A stretch of 64,000 nt of DNA from the NCBI RefSeq assembly GCF_004138325.1, contig NZ_SBLB01000001.1:310001-374000 (forward strand), read 5' to 3'. The stretch's first letter is position 1. Each line of letters starts with the position of its first letter. Of this stretch, positions 47,644 to 57,020 are shown piece after piece. The notes under the pieces are model-generated. The model was not told where the DNA came from and made no database searches. It was given only the letters and a program-made list of their open reading frames with translations. Origin of the DNA: Spirosoma sordidisoli (GTDB lineage Bacteria > Bacteroidota > Bacteroidia > Cytophagales > Spirosomataceae). The translations under genes were made by a program, and so were the position numbers.

Positions 47644-47689
47644 TTGATGCATCAAAGGTAGCATAAGGTACTATGCGATACAAGGTACT
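47644..47689 (-). promoter_or_regulatory. Predicted PadR promoter with operator repeats
   Basis: On the minus strand TTG (47684-47682), 21 bases, then TACCTTTG (47660-47653) fits the Bacteroidota promoter. TTGATGCATCAA (47644-47655) is a 12-bp palindrome on the -7 element, and AAGGTACT is repeated at 47665-47672 and 47682-47689 with 17-base spacing. Autoregulation by PadR is the likely meaning. Confidence 0.65.
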
Positions 47690-47802
47690 TTATTAAATAT
47701 CTTCGTTTTCCATGATTAATGGTGCTAGAACGGGCTGAACGGCAGACGCTTTTTGTACACAAGTTAAAATGGTATGTATATTTCGATTCATTACCCACCG
47801 CT

Positions 47803-50800
47803 ATGCTTCGACCATATGCCCTTACGATGCTTTGCTGGCTAGTTGGCTCAGCTATCTCAGCTCAGTCCTCACCAGCTGGTAATGAGTGGATTACCTACAG
47901 TCAATCTTACTACAAAATTCCCATAGTTCAATCGGGTCTGTACCGCATCACGAGCCTGGACCTGCAAAAACGGGGGGTGGTTGTACAGGCCATCGATCCA
48001 AAGACCATACAGCTGTTTCATCGGGGAAAAGAGCAGGCCATTCGGGTAGTAGACGAAACCGACGGTCGCTTCGATCCGGACGACTACATCGAGTTTTATG
48101 GCCGCGGCAACGATGGTCTGGCCGATTCGGCGCTTTACCGGAGCGACGCTGACCAGCCCGGACCGGCGCAGCCCCATTCGTACTACAGCCTGTTTAGCGA
48201 CACGACCGCTTATTTTCTGACCTGGCGACCGGGCGGCCCCGCGGGTCGGCGGATGGTTACCGCTACCGACACGGTGGCTTCAGACCTGAACCCGGTCGAG
48301 TACCACTGGGCGGAGGAGCTACGCCTGTTTACCGATACCTACCCGGGTTATGCGGCCGGGATACCCCCTAAGATAGAATACAGCCACTACGAGCCGGGCG
48401 AAGGGCATACGGGCGTCATTCTGCAGACCCTCCCTTACGTCACCAGTCTGCTGCTGTCCAACGCCTATCGATCGGGTCCGCCCCCCCAGATCGACATCCT
48501 GCTGACCGGCCGCGACTACACAGCCCACCGGGTGGAGGGGCGGGTGGGGCCAGCGGCTGGCGCCCAGCGGCTGTTCGGGTCGGCCACTTTTTCTCTCTAC
48601 GGCAACGCCCACCTCCGCGACACCCTCAGCTGGCAGGACGTCGGTTCCGACAATCAGTTGCTGGTATCGACCGCAGCCGCCGATGGAAACCGCTACTCCC
48701 TGTCGTACCTGCGGCTTCGCTATCCGCAGCGGCTCACGGCCAATAACCAGCCGGTTTGTTTGTTTCGGCTGCCGCCCCATTCGGCCGGTCGGTCGCGGCT
48801 CGTTGTCCTGGACGTTCCGGCCACGGCCCGCTTTTTCGACATCACAGACCCCAACGTGCCCACGCTGATCCAGCACCGGCAGTCCGGCACCACGGCCCGG
48901 CTCATCGTACCCGGCTCCGATCAGGAGCGGATCATTCTTTGCAGTAGCCAGGTCGACCCGATCCCGACCATTCGGCCCGTCACGTTCGTCGACTGGCGCA
49001 ACCGGCGGCCTACCTATCTGATCGTCACCCACGAAAATCTGATGCAGCCAACGGTCCGTAGTGCCAACGCCGTACGGGCCTATGCCGCTTACCGGGCGTC
49101 GGTCGAGGGGGGCGGGTTCGATACGCTGACCGTGACCATGGCGCAGCTGATCGATCAGTACAGCTACGGCGAACGGCACCCCCTGGCCATCCGGCGTTTT
49201 GTTGACCAGCTCCTGCGGCAGAGTCGGGCATCCGGCGCGGCACCGCCCGAATTTCTGTTGCTGCTGGGCCGGAGCCGCAGTGCAGCGGGGGTGCGGCACA
49301 ACCCCGACCAGGCCGGGCTGGACCTGGTCATGACGATGGGGTTCCCCAGCTCGGACGCAGCGCTGACGGCGGGTCTGGACGGTGCCCTCCGCGACGTCCC
49401 CCGCCTGCCAACGGGCCGTATCAATGCCGCCACCCCGGACGATGTACTGGCTTACCTGAACAAGGTAATCGAATACGAACAGCTCCCCTCCGATACGCCC
49501 TGGCGCAAACAGCTGCTCCACCTCAGCGGAGGCACTTCACCCGACGAATCCAGGTTATTCAGGTCGCTGGTCGATGCCTACGGGCGCCAGGCCACGAGAG
49601 CCGCGCTGGGCGCTCGGGTAGCAACCCTAAACAAACAAACCACGGCCCCCACCGAAGACCTCAATATCGCCCCGCAGGTGAACGAAGGCCTTGGTCTGAT
49701 TACGTTTTTCGGTCACGCGGGCCTGTCGGTGACCGATTTGAATATTGGTTTCTGCTCAGATGATGCGCTGGGTTACCGAAATCGGGGCCGTTACCCGGTT
49801 CTGCTGATCAATGGCTGCGCTATCGGCAATTTCTTCTTCGGCCGCCCCACCCTCACCACCGACTGGATACTGACGCCCGAACGGGGAGCCATCGCGGCCA
49901 TTGCCCAAAGTCACCTCGGTTACGTGAACACCCTCGATCAGTACAGCACCGTGTTTTACGGCCTGCTGACCGATAGCACCTGGCTCGACCGGTCCATCGG
50001 GCAGCTTCAGCAGGAAACCATCCGGCGCATTCTGACCCAAACCCCGACCGGTCTGGCCCTGGCCAATGCCCAGCAAATGGTTTTACAGGGCGACCCTGCT
50101 ATCCGCCCATTCCCGTTTCCCACCCCCGACTATGGGTTCGTGCCAGGTGGACTACGGGTTGAAGGACCGAACGGCGCGGCTTTGACCAGCGCCAGCGATT
50201 CGGTCACGATTCGGGTAGTCATCCAGAACACTGGTCGCTATCAGGCCGGCCGGTTGCCGATACGGATACGCCGGTTTATCCAGGGCCGCGAATCGGGCGT
50301 GTACAACCTGAGCTGGCCAGGCACCGTTGCCTACCGCGACACCATAAGCCTGACCATTCCGAATGAGCGTACTACCGAAGGCGCCAACCGATTCGACCTG
50401 TCGGTGAACCCGGCCGACCGCGCTGATGCGATTCCGGAAGTGAATCGGACCAACAATCAGCTACAGGCCGAGCTACCCGTACCCGGCCAGCTACCCCGGC
50501 TTATCTACCCGCCGATGTCGGCGGTTGTGGCCGAGCGGCAAATTCGGCTCATTGCCCAGCCGTTCGGTCAGCCTCAGCAGTTGTATACGGTTGAACTCGA
50601 CACGAGTGCCCGCTTTACCAGTCCCGGCCGGCTATCCTGGCAGCTCACAGCTGAAAACGGCCTGTCGTTACCGGCTACGCTCACCGGCCCGGCACCGACC
50701 CGCTATTTCTGGCGCGTACGGCCCGTCCTGCCAGCGGAGGCTTCCTGGCAGTCGGCACAGTTTACCTACCATCCGGCCGCGGCCGACAAAGGCCTGCCTG

Positions 50801-51813
50801 AAGGACAGGTCTGGCTATCGACAGCCATAGCGACGAATGACCTGCGCCAGGGCGACAGTGTAGCGATTCCGGTGTCCTTCGCCAACCTCAGTCCGCACCC
50901 TTTCCTGGACTCCCTAGTCGTGCAGCAGGTTCTTTACGGGGCCCGTCTCCCCCAGCCCCAACTCAGTCGGTTCCGGATTAAAGCCCCCGCTCCCGGCGAT
51001 ACGACCCGGTTTACGGTGCGCGTACCGACCGTGTCGATACCCGGTCTGAACCGGCTCATGATGACGGTCAACCCCAGCCTGCAAGCCGAGTATTCGCTGC
51101 TGAATAATACGCTCGATCTGCCCCTGCCGGTTCAGGCCGATCAACTGGCTCCGCTGCTGGAAGTGGCGTTCGACGGGACCCGGATCAATGAGGGTGCCGT
51201 CGTGTCGGCCAATCCCGTGCTGGATATCCTGGTGGCTGATGATAACCGGTCGCTACGCCGGCGCGACACCACCGGCATGGCGCTCTTGCTGCAACGCCCC
51301 GGGCAGCTGAGCTGGGAGCGGCTTGGCTGGACAAACGCCCGGATTCAGCCAGCCGGTGCCGATAACGTATTCCGGGTGCGGTACCAGTTGGCGTCTCTGG
51401 CTGAAGGCGACTATGGCCTGATCGCTACGGCGCAGGATGCTGTCGGGAACGCGGCTGTACCCTATCGAACGCGGTTTCGGGTGGTACGAACCCCGGCGCT
51501 TACCGATTTTACCGCTTACCCCAATCCGTTCCGCGATCAGCTTGTTTTCTCGTTTTCGCTCACAGGCGAAAGCGCTCCAAACGAGGTGCAGCTTGTCATT
51601 ACGGATCTGATGGGTCGACCGGTCCGGCATCTGCGCAGTAGTACGACCGGCCGCCCGGTCCGGGTTGGACTGAATGAATGGGTATGGGACGGGCGCGCCG
51701 ACACCGGCGAGGACATGCCGGCGGGTGTGTATCTGTACCGATTGATGATCAACGATGGCTGGGTAGTGCCCGCGCCCCCGCTCCCCCACGGCCGACTGGT
51801 ACGGGTGCCCTAG
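47803..51813 (+). CDS. C25 (gingipain/PorU-like) cysteine peptidase with type IX secretion domain
   Basis: 1336 residues from the ATG at 47803, which gives the signal peptide MLRPYALTMLCWLVGSAISA; an earlier start at 47719 has no such signal. The C25 domain has the catalytic pair His638 in FFGHAG and Cys672 in LINGCAIGNFF, 34 residues apart, close to gingipain spacing. Further on come beta-sandwich repeats and a final 85-residue type IX sorting-like domain (FTAYPNPFRDQLVFSFSL to YLYRLMINDG). PorU is the sortase that cleaves cargo tails; this could be PorU or the related PorU2. Exported to the cell surface. Confidence 0.85.
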   Translation: MLRPYALTMLCWLVGSAISAQSSPAGNEWITYSQSYYKIPIVQSGLYRITSLDLQKRGVVVQAIDPKTIQLFHRGKEQAIRVVDETDGRFDPDDYIEFYGRGNDGLADSALYRSDADQPGPAQPHSYYSLFSDTTAYFLTWRPGGPAGRRMVTATDTVASDLNPVEYHWAEELRLFTDTYPGYAAGIPPKIEYSHYEPGEGHTGVILQTLPYVTSLLLSNAYRSGPPPQIDILLTGRDYTAHRVEGRVGPAAGAQRLFGSATFSLYGNAHLRDTLSWQDVGSDNQLLVSTAAADGNRYSLSYLRLRYPQRLTANNQPVCLFRLPPHSAGRSRLVVLDVPATARFFDITDPNVPTLIQHRQSGTTARLIVPGSDQERIILCSSQVDPIPTIRPVTFVDWRNRRPTYLIVTHENLMQPTVRSANAVRAYAAYRASVEGGGFDTLTVTMAQLIDQYSYGERHPLAIRRFVDQLLRQSRASGAAPPEFLLLLGRSRSAAGVRHNPDQAGLDLVMTMGFPSSDAALTAGLDGALRDVPRLPTGRINAATPDDVLAYLNKVIEYEQLPSDTPWRKQLLHLSGGTSPDESRLFRSLVDAYGRQATRAALGARVATLNKQTTAPTEDLNIAPQVNEGLGLITFFGHAGLSVTDLNIGFCSDDALGYRNRGRYPVLLINGCAIGNFFFGRPTLTTDWILTPERGAIAAIAQSHLGYVNTLDQYSTVFYGLLTDSTWLDRSIGQLQQETIRRILTQTPTGLALANAQQMVLQGDPAIRPFPFPTPDYGFVPGGLRVEGPNGAALTSASDSVTIRVVIQNTGRYQAGRLPIRIRRFIQGRESGVYNLSWPGTVAYRDTISLTIPNERTTEGANRFDLSVNPADRADAIPEVNRTNNQLQAELPVPGQLPRLIYPPMSAVVAERQIRLIAQPFGQPQQLYTVELDTSARFTSPGRLSWQLTAENGLSLPATLTGPAPTRYFWRVRPVLPAEASWQSAQFTYHPAAADKGLPEGQVWLSTAIATNDLRQGDSVAIPVSFANLSPHPFLDSLVVQQVLYGARLPQPQLSRFRIKAPAPGDTTRFTVRVPTVSIPGLNRLMMTVNPSLQAEYSLLNNTLDLPLPVQADQLAPLLEVAFDGTRINEGAVVSANPVLDILVADDNRSLRRRDTTGMALLLQRPGQLSWERLGWTNARIQPAGADNVFRVRYQLASLAEGDYGLIATAQDAVGNAAVPYRTRFRVVRTPALTDFTAYPNPFRDQLVFSFSLTGESAPNEVQLVITDLMGRPVRHLRSSTTGRPVRVGLNEWVWDGRADTGEDMPAGVYLYRLMINDGWVVPAPPLPHGRLVRVP

Positions 51814-51838
51814 CCCGGCTCCAGCGCCCCGGCAGTGG

Positions 51839-52501
51839 TTAGTCCCAGCACTCCATGAGCAGCAGATCGCCGGTCCGGGCTTCGACACGAACAAAGCCGT
51901 CGGCGGCTGCTTCGTTGCTGCTTCCCGTCCGATAGCCGAGGGTCATGGTATCGTTCTGTACGTTGTATTTCAGTCCTTCGGTAGTAATGCCGGTTACCGT
52001 CCCGACCGGAACCAGGGAGAGTGGCGTGCCCGCTTCGTACCATTTCTCGAATCGACCCACCAGCGGAAAAATGCGGGAGTGGTCGTCGAGCATGACAATC
52101 CGGATCTGGTCTTTGTACCGGACAATATTGGTCATGTTGGTCAGACTATGGTCGGCCCGCCGACCCGTTGCCCAGATGATATTGACAGCCGGATAACCCC
52201 GGCCGATCAGGTACTCTATTCCTTTTTCCAGATCGGTTTTATCCTGATCAGGCGTGTGAACCACGTCGAGCGGGTACTGCTGCGCCCGGATGGTTGCCAG
52301 GTCGAGATCCCGGTCGAAGTCGCCCAGCAGCACGTCTACTTTAATACCCAGATCGAGCACCCGCCAGATAGCACTGTCGAGCACCACCACCGTTGGACTC
52401 CACTCGAGCAGCTGGCCAAGCAGTTCGGGCTGGCAGGCTTCGCCGTTGGCGATCAGCAAAGCCGGCTCCTGCTTGTCACGAACGATATGATGAGACGACA
52501 T
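51839..52501 (-). CDS. Thiamine diphosphokinase
   Basis: 220 residues. The catalytic segments of thiamin pyrophosphokinase are present: LLIANGEACQ, VVLDSAIWRVLDLGIKVDVL, LGDFDRD, TPDQDKTDLEKGIEYLIGRG and the ATP/thiamine site ATGRRADHSLTNM. It makes thiamine diphosphate from thiamine and ATP in the cytoplasm. It is 33 bases downstream of the kdsB gene on the same strand, perhaps by chance. Confidence 0.9.
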   Translation of the reverse strand: MSSHHIVRDKQEPALLIANGEACQPELLGQLLEWSPTVVVLDSAIWRVLDLGIKVDVLLGDFDRDLDLATIRAQQYPLDVVHTPDQDKTDLEKGIEYLIGRGYPAVNIIWATGRRADHSLTNMTNIVRYKDQIRIVMLDDHSRIFPLVGRFEKWYEAGTPLSLVPVGTVTGITTEGLKYNVQNDTMTLGYRTGSSNEAAADGFVRVEARTGDLLLMECWD

Positions 52502-52534
52502 ACGAGAATGAACAGCGTGAGAACGACGACGATT

Positions 52535-53296
52535 TTAGCCCTGTCGGCTACTCTGCAAAGCCCGGTCAATGTCGGAGGGGTCATCTACGGCCTGGCTCTG
52601 GTGCACGGTTGTTACCAGTTTGATACAGTACCCCGCTTCCAGCCAGGCCAGCTGCTCCAGCGATTCAGCCTGCTGAAGGGGCATGATGGGCAGAGCGGCA
52701 ATTTTTTCGAGTATATCGGCCCGGTAGCCATACAGGCCCACATGCCGCTGATACGGGTGGTGCTCGTGCCAGCGCGCCGGATCAACATCACGGAAGAACG
52801 GAATCGGCTGACGACTGAAATAGAGCGCTTCCTGTTTCGCGTTCAGGACAATTTTAACCTCGCCCGTACTGTGCAGTATCTCCGCCGACTCGACGGGCGA
52901 CATCTGGGTGGCCAGCTCTACCGATCCGTCGAGGACAGCCGCCAGCTCATCGATCTGAGCGGGGTTGATAAACGGCTCATCGCCCTGTATATTAACGACG
53001 TAATGAGGCCCGGGAGCAGACAGGCTACCCGTCCCGGCCAGTTGCGCATAGGCTTCCTGGCAACGCTGGGTACCGTTTACGTGGTCGGAGTGGGTCATCG
53101 CCACCTCGCCACCTGCCTGCCGAACGACTTCGGCAATGCGTTCATCGTCGGTAGCGACGACAACCCGGTCCAGCAACTGGGCCTGCCAGGCCTGCTCGAG
53201 CACACGAACAATCATTGGTTTGCCGCCAATATCGGCCAGCGGTTTGCCCGGAAAACGCGTTGAGCCGTACCGGGCCGGAATAATGCCAATTATCAT
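52535..53296 (-). CDS. kdsB: 3-deoxy-manno-octulosonate cytidylyltransferase (probably for 8-amino-Kdo)
   Basis: 253 residues. The KdsB signature is complete: GIIPARYGSTRFPGKPLADI, VATDDERIAEVVRQAGGEVA, the DHVNGTQRCQEA segment and VNIQGDEPFINPAQID. It activates Kdo with CTP to CMP-Kdo for lipid A. Since kdnB and kdnA precede it, it may prefer 8-amino-Kdo, as in Shewanella. A long hairpin (53311-53351) separates it from kdnB. Confidence 0.93.
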   Translation of the reverse strand: MIIGIIPARYGSTRFPGKPLADIGGKPMIVRVLEQAWQAQLLDRVVVATDDERIAEVVRQAGGEVAMTHSDHVNGTQRCQEAYAQLAGTGSLSAPGPHYVVNIQGDEPFINPAQIDELAAVLDGSVELATQMSPVESAEILHSTGEVKIVLNAKQEALYFSRQPIPFFRDVDPARWHEHHPYQRHVGLYGYRADILEKIAALPIMPLQQAESLEQLAWLEAGYCIKLVTTVHQSQAVDDPSDIDRALQSSRQG

Positions 53297-53310
53297 AGAA
53301 ACAAAGAAAT

Positions 53311-53351
53311 TGGTTTTGCCGAAGCGGGATATGCCCGCTCCGGCAAAACCA
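53311..53351 (-). terminator. Long two-part hairpin between kdnB and kdsB
   Basis: TGGTTTTGCCG (53311-53321) pairs with CGGCAAAACCA (53341-53351), and AGCGGG (53323-53328) pairs with CCCGCT (53334-53339) inside. No T run follows on the minus strand except AATTTCTTTG, so it may be a partial terminator that lowers kdsB levels. Confidence 0.5.
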
Positions 53352-53352
53352 G

Positions 53353-54465
53353 CTACAGCCGCCGGAACAGGTCCTTAAGCAAATCAATGGTTATTACGTC
53401 CTGCCAGTGGGGGCCGATGGCGTGCAGCCACATATGCGGCAGGTTATACGACACCTCAGCCATCCGGGTCAGCGTCTCGTCGCTCCACTCGGCCGACAGC
53501 CCCTGCGGCAAATCGATCTGGTGGTAAGCCACCATCTGCCTGAACTCCGCTACGCCTTCGGGGTAATAGTCGGCCAGATGATTCATGATCAGACAGTTGG
53601 CGTAACAGTGACGGGTACCCAGAATTTTGGACAGGCCGTAACTGAGCGCGTGGCACACCCCCACTTCTGAATAGGTCAGGCTAAGCCCGCCCATAAGCGA
53701 AGCGACCATCAGCTTCTCGTCGTTTTCGGGCGTCTGTCCGGACTGATTACCCAGAAATACCTCCCGGCAAAGCTTAAGCGACTGCTCGGCAAAGGCGTGG
53801 GAGTAAGCGTTGTTCATACGACCATTTTCCGACTCGATGCAGTGGATATAGGTATCCATACCGGTATAGAACCACCAGTTGCGGGGTACGCTGGCAATCA
53901 GGTCCGGATCGAGAATAATCTGGTTGAAAACGGTCCATTCGCACTTAAGGCCCAGCTTCTTAACCGGCCCGGTCAGTACGGCGGTCATGGACACCTCGGC
54001 GCCGGTACCCGAAATCGTAGGCACCCCCACATGATAGACACCTGGTTTTTTGATGAGGTTAAGTCCCTGATACAGCGTTGAAGACCCATCATTGGTGAGC
54101 ATCAGCGACAGCGCCTTGGCAATATCCATGATACTGCCGCCCCCGATCCCGACAACCCCGGACGGCAAGCCGCGCGTGGCCAGAATTTTGTCGCGGAGTT
54201 CGTCGATCTGCTGGGTGGTGGGCTCGTGTTCTTCTACACTGATGTAGTAGGTCAGGTCCTCGCTATGTACCGGCACCCGGCTCTCGAGCGATTTCCCTTT
54301 GAAATAGTTATCGACCAGGAAAACGAAATAGCCTTCATTCTCGGCCCGGTGGGGAGCCAGAATCTCATCGAGCTGATCGAAGCTACCCCGTCCGAAAACG
54401 GTTTTTTCGATGCCTTTGAAATTCTTGTGCGTGGGTCGGGTGGCGGTTGGTACGGTGGTGGTCAT
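53353..54465 (-). CDS. kdnB: KdnB-like dehydrogenase (Kdo 8-oxidase)
   Basis: 370 residues, iron-containing alcohol dehydrogenase fold: VVGIGGGSIMDIAKALSLML binds NAD, VPTISGTGAEVSMTAVL and metal ligands follow (GMDTYIHCIESENGR, SEVGVCHALSYGLSKIL, HCYANCLIMNHLADYYP). Placed between a PLP aminotransferase and kdsB, it matches KdnB, which oxidises C8 of Kdo to the aldehyde in Shewanella oneidensis. The gene lies five bases after kdnA. Confidence 0.85.
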   Translation of the reverse strand: MTTTVPTATRPTHKNFKGIEKTVFGRGSFDQLDEILAPHRAENEGYFVFLVDNYFKGKSLESRVPVHSEDLTYYISVEEHEPTTQQIDELRDKILATRGLPSGVVGIGGGSIMDIAKALSLMLTNDGSSTLYQGLNLIKKPGVYHVGVPTISGTGAEVSMTAVLTGPVKKLGLKCEWTVFNQIILDPDLIASVPRNWWFYTGMDTYIHCIESENGRMNNAYSHAFAEQSLKLCREVFLGNQSGQTPENDEKLMVASLMGGLSLTYSEVGVCHALSYGLSKILGTRHCYANCLIMNHLADYYPEGVAEFRQMVAYHQIDLPQGLSAEWSDETLTRMAEVSYNLPHMWLHAIGPHWQDVITIDLLKDLFRRL

Positions 54466-54470
54466 GTGGC

Positions 54471-55676
54471 TTAGGCTTCGATAAGGATGGCTTTACGGAT
54501 GGCTGTACCCACGTTTTCGGCCAGGGCGGCTACCTCGTCGGTTGTCCAGCTCGCCCGGATACCAAACGAAATAAGCCGCCCGATTACCGACTGAGCGCCG
54601 GGCAGATCGAGGCTGTTATAATCCTGGGGAGCGCCAAACTTTTCGATAGGCAGCGCCGACGCCGTCCGCATCTGTTTGATATGATCCCACTGATTGATGA
54701 AATGGTACATGTTGGTGAACCAGTAGTTGAATCCACCGACCCCGGCTGCGTTCAGTTCTGCCAGTACCCGCCCGGCCGATTCGGTATCGGGCAGCAGCAG
54801 ATTGAGGAAGGTAGCCGAGTCGCCATCGGGATCGGGAATGCGCGCAAACGACACGCCCGGAATCGCGCCCAGCGTAGCCATCAGCTGCTTCTTGTGGGCA
54901 TTGTTCTTCTGGATGATGTCCGGCACCCGACGCGTCTGCACTAGTCCAACGGCGGCATGTAGCTCGCTAATCCGGTAGTTGAAGCCCAGAATCGGGTGCT
55001 GTTCCATACCCCGGTTGGTACCGATATGATCGTGGCCATGGTCCGAGAACGAATCGGCATGTTTATAGGCCTGCTCGTCGTTAGTCACCATGACGCCCCC
55101 CTCACCTGCCGTGGCAATCTTGAAGAAGTCGAACGAATAGGCGCCGGTTTTGCCCCAGAGGCCCGTCGACACCCCTTTGTAGCTGGCTCCCATGGCCTGA
55201 CCGGCATCTTCGACCAGCACCAGCTTATGTTCGTTGATAACCGCCATGATAGCCCCCATGTCGGCCATCTGCCCGCACATATGCACCAGGCAAACGCCTT
55301 TGGTACGGGGCGTAATGGCCCGGCGGATACTATCGGCACTCAGGCAAAGCGTATCATCGATATCGGCGAAAACGGGCAGAGCGCCCACCATCAGCACGGC
55401 CTCTATGGTAGCGATGTACGTAAACGGGGGCACAATCACCTCGTCGCCAGCCCCGATTCCGGCCGCTACCATGGCACAGAGCGCGGCTGTCGATCCGCTC
55501 GATACGGCATGGGCGTAGTTGGCCCCCACCAGTTTGGCCACTTCGGCTTCAAACTCGCGGGCCTTGTAGATGTTGTTTCGCTGGGCTTCGTGATTGTAAC
55601 GAAACAGGATACCCGTTTCGAGGACGTCGTTGATTTCGGTGCGCTCCAGGGCGCCGAAGAATTCCATTCCAGGCAT
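54471..55676 (-). CDS. kdnA: KdnA-like PLP aminotransferase (8-amino-Kdo synthesis)
   Basis: 401 residues of the DegT/DnrJ/EryC1 family. It has the phosphate-binding SSGSTAALCAMVAAGIGAGDE, the aspartate motif VLVEDAGQAMGASYKG, and the PLP lysine in SFDFFKIATAGEGGVMVTND. It is expected to transfer an amino group from glutamate to the 8-oxo-Kdo made by KdnB. The minus-strand -7 element TACTTTTG lies at 55741-55734, so kdnA probably starts the operon. Confidence 0.88.
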   Translation of the reverse strand: MPGMEFFGALERTEINDVLETGILFRYNHEAQRNNIYKAREFEAEVAKLVGANYAHAVSSGSTAALCAMVAAGIGAGDEVIVPPFTYIATIEAVLMVGALPVFADIDDTLCLSADSIRRAITPRTKGVCLVHMCGQMADMGAIMAVINEHKLVLVEDAGQAMGASYKGVSTGLWGKTGAYSFDFFKIATAGEGGVMVTNDEQAYKHADSFSDHGHDHIGTNRGMEQHPILGFNYRISELHAAVGLVQTRRVPDIIQKNNAHKKQLMATLGAIPGVSFARIPDPDGDSATFLNLLLPDTESAGRVLAELNAAGVGGFNYWFTNMYHFINQWDHIKQMRTASALPIEKFGAPQDYNSLDLPGAQSVIGRLISFGIRASWTTDEVAALAENVGTAIRKAILIEA

Positions 55677-55733
55677 GAGACAGACAATACGTTATCGGCT
55701 TGGGGCCAGGGGCCGGAGCCGGTTAATTTTCAG

Positions 55734-55741
55734 CAAAAGTA
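55734..55741 (-). promoter_or_regulatory. Predicted -7 element of the kdnA operon
   Basis: TACTTTTG on the minus strand fits TAnnTTTG and lies 58 bases before the kdnA ATG. No clear -33 element is visible. Confidence 0.45.
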
Positions 55742-55775
55742 CGTTTTTTCAACCGTTACCGGTACGTGCTTTTCG

Positions 55776-56264
55776 CTAGTACCGTATACGCCCCTCCCAC
55801 CCGATCCACTCCTGAAAGACGGCATCGGCCTCCTGCCGCAGACACTGCTGCATGGGAATTGACCGTTGCTCGCGGGGCTTGTCGATCTCCTCATAGATGA
55901 ACTGATCATCGAAACCGGCACCGGCCGCGTCGGAGTGAAAGGCACCGTATACGATCCGGCTGGGTCTGGCCCAGTAAATGGCCCCCAGACACATCGGACA
56001 GGGCTCGCAGGAGGTGTATAACGTACAGTCGCTGAGCTGAAACGAGCCTAGATTCCGGCAGGCATCCCGGATGGCTTCGACTTCGGCATGGGCGGTCGGG
56101 TCGTTGGTCGAGGTAACCCGGTTACAGCCCCGGCCAACAATTTCGCCGTTGCGGACAATGACGCAGCCAAAGGGGCCACCCTGCCCGGTTTTCATCCCCT
56201 CACGGGCCATCTGAATAGCCTCGCGCAGAAAATCTTCGTCGGTTTTTAAGGTTCTTGTCGTCAT
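55776..56264 (-). CDS. Guanine deaminase-like nucleoside deaminase
   Basis: 162 residues of the cytidine/deoxycytidylate deaminase family. Zinc motifs are HAE in DPTAHAEVEAIRDACRNLG and PCPMC in LYTSCEPCPMCLGAIYWA. Length and the F..Q segment (FDDQFIYEEIDKP) fit guanine deaminase rather than the tRNA adenosine deaminase TadA. It converts guanine to xanthine if so. Single gene upstream of kdnA on the same strand. Confidence 0.85.
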   Translation of the reverse strand: MTTRTLKTDEDFLREAIQMAREGMKTGQGGPFGCVIVRNGEIVGRGCNRVTSTNDPTAHAEVEAIRDACRNLGSFQLSDCTLYTSCEPCPMCLGAIYWARPSRIVYGAFHSDAAGAGFDDQFIYEEIDKPREQRSIPMQQCLRQEADAVFQEWIGWEGRIRY

Positions 56265-56332
56265 AAACTAGCAGTAAACGCCCGGCCTCCGGTAATTGAC
56301 CGGCGCCGGACAACAATCGGTTCGGACTAACT

Positions 56333-56941
56333 TTATCGGATGGGCACGACTACCCCGACGCCCGATGGCCCGGCCGACAGCAGGAGCCGCTCCTGCCGGT
56401 CGCCCCGGTTTTTGGCGATAAAATAATTGACCAGATCAAAAGCCAGCAGGAAGCCCCCCTGCACCATGACCGATGCGCCATAGCCCCGCAGCTGGTCGGC
56501 TTTGTCCGGCTTTAGGTCACCCCGCTGACGCAGGTAAGCCCCGCCCACCACGTAGGCCACATCCAGCCCCGCGTTGACCAGCAGCAGCTGTTTTAGGTTT
56601 TCGTGCTGCCGCACCGCATCGGCCAGCGTTTCGCCCCCGGCGCTGCGTTTGCGCCCGCCCAGCAAGCCCGCGCCCGCAATACCCAGGTTGAACAGATTCC
56701 AGTACACATTCATCTGGTGAAAATATCTGGTCTGCCCCGAGGTTTGCCCGGCCGCTATACTGCCCACGGCGATGTTGGCCAGGGCATAACTCCCCAGCGC
56801 CAGGCCAAGCGTTTTCTGATGGCGCAGACGCTGTTCGCTGAACTGACGCAGGTCGGTTGTGGCTTCGGCGCGCTGGGCCGACACGGTGTTGCCCAGCAGG
56901 ACCGACCCGACGGTAAGAAGTACCCGATGAAGTGTGTGCAT
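56333..56941 (-). CDS. Predicted membrane protein, unknown
   Basis: 202 residues from the ATG at 56941 (MHTLHRVLLTVGSVLLGNTV), with a signal peptide ending near VSAQ. Three to four hydrophobic segments follow (LALGSYALANIAVGSIAAG, YWNLFNLGIAGAGLLGG, LLLVNAGLDVAYVVGGAYL, VMVQGGFLLAFDLVNYFIA). It resembles a family of small Bacteroidota membrane proteins of unknown role. The longer frame to 56995 adds no conserved residues. Confidence 0.6.
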   Translation of the reverse strand: MHTLHRVLLTVGSVLLGNTVSAQRAEATTDLRQFSEQRLRHQKTLGLALGSYALANIAVGSIAAGQTSGQTRYFHQMNVYWNLFNLGIAGAGLLGGRKRSAGGETLADAVRQHENLKQLLLVNAGLDVAYVVGGAYLRQRGDLKPDKADQLRGYGASVMVQGGFLLAFDLVNYFIAKNRGDRQERLLLSAGPSGVGVVVPIR

Positions 56942-57020
56942 AGTGGTGTATACCGTTTGGTTTACGCCAACAGAAGCGACCCAAACGGAACTCAATAAAC
57001 CGCTTCGCAGACCGGATGGT

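Noticed and set aside
48319..49521. 400-codon minus-strand open frame opposite the C25 gene
   Set aside because: Antisense shadow; the plus strand encodes clear catalytic and structural motifs.
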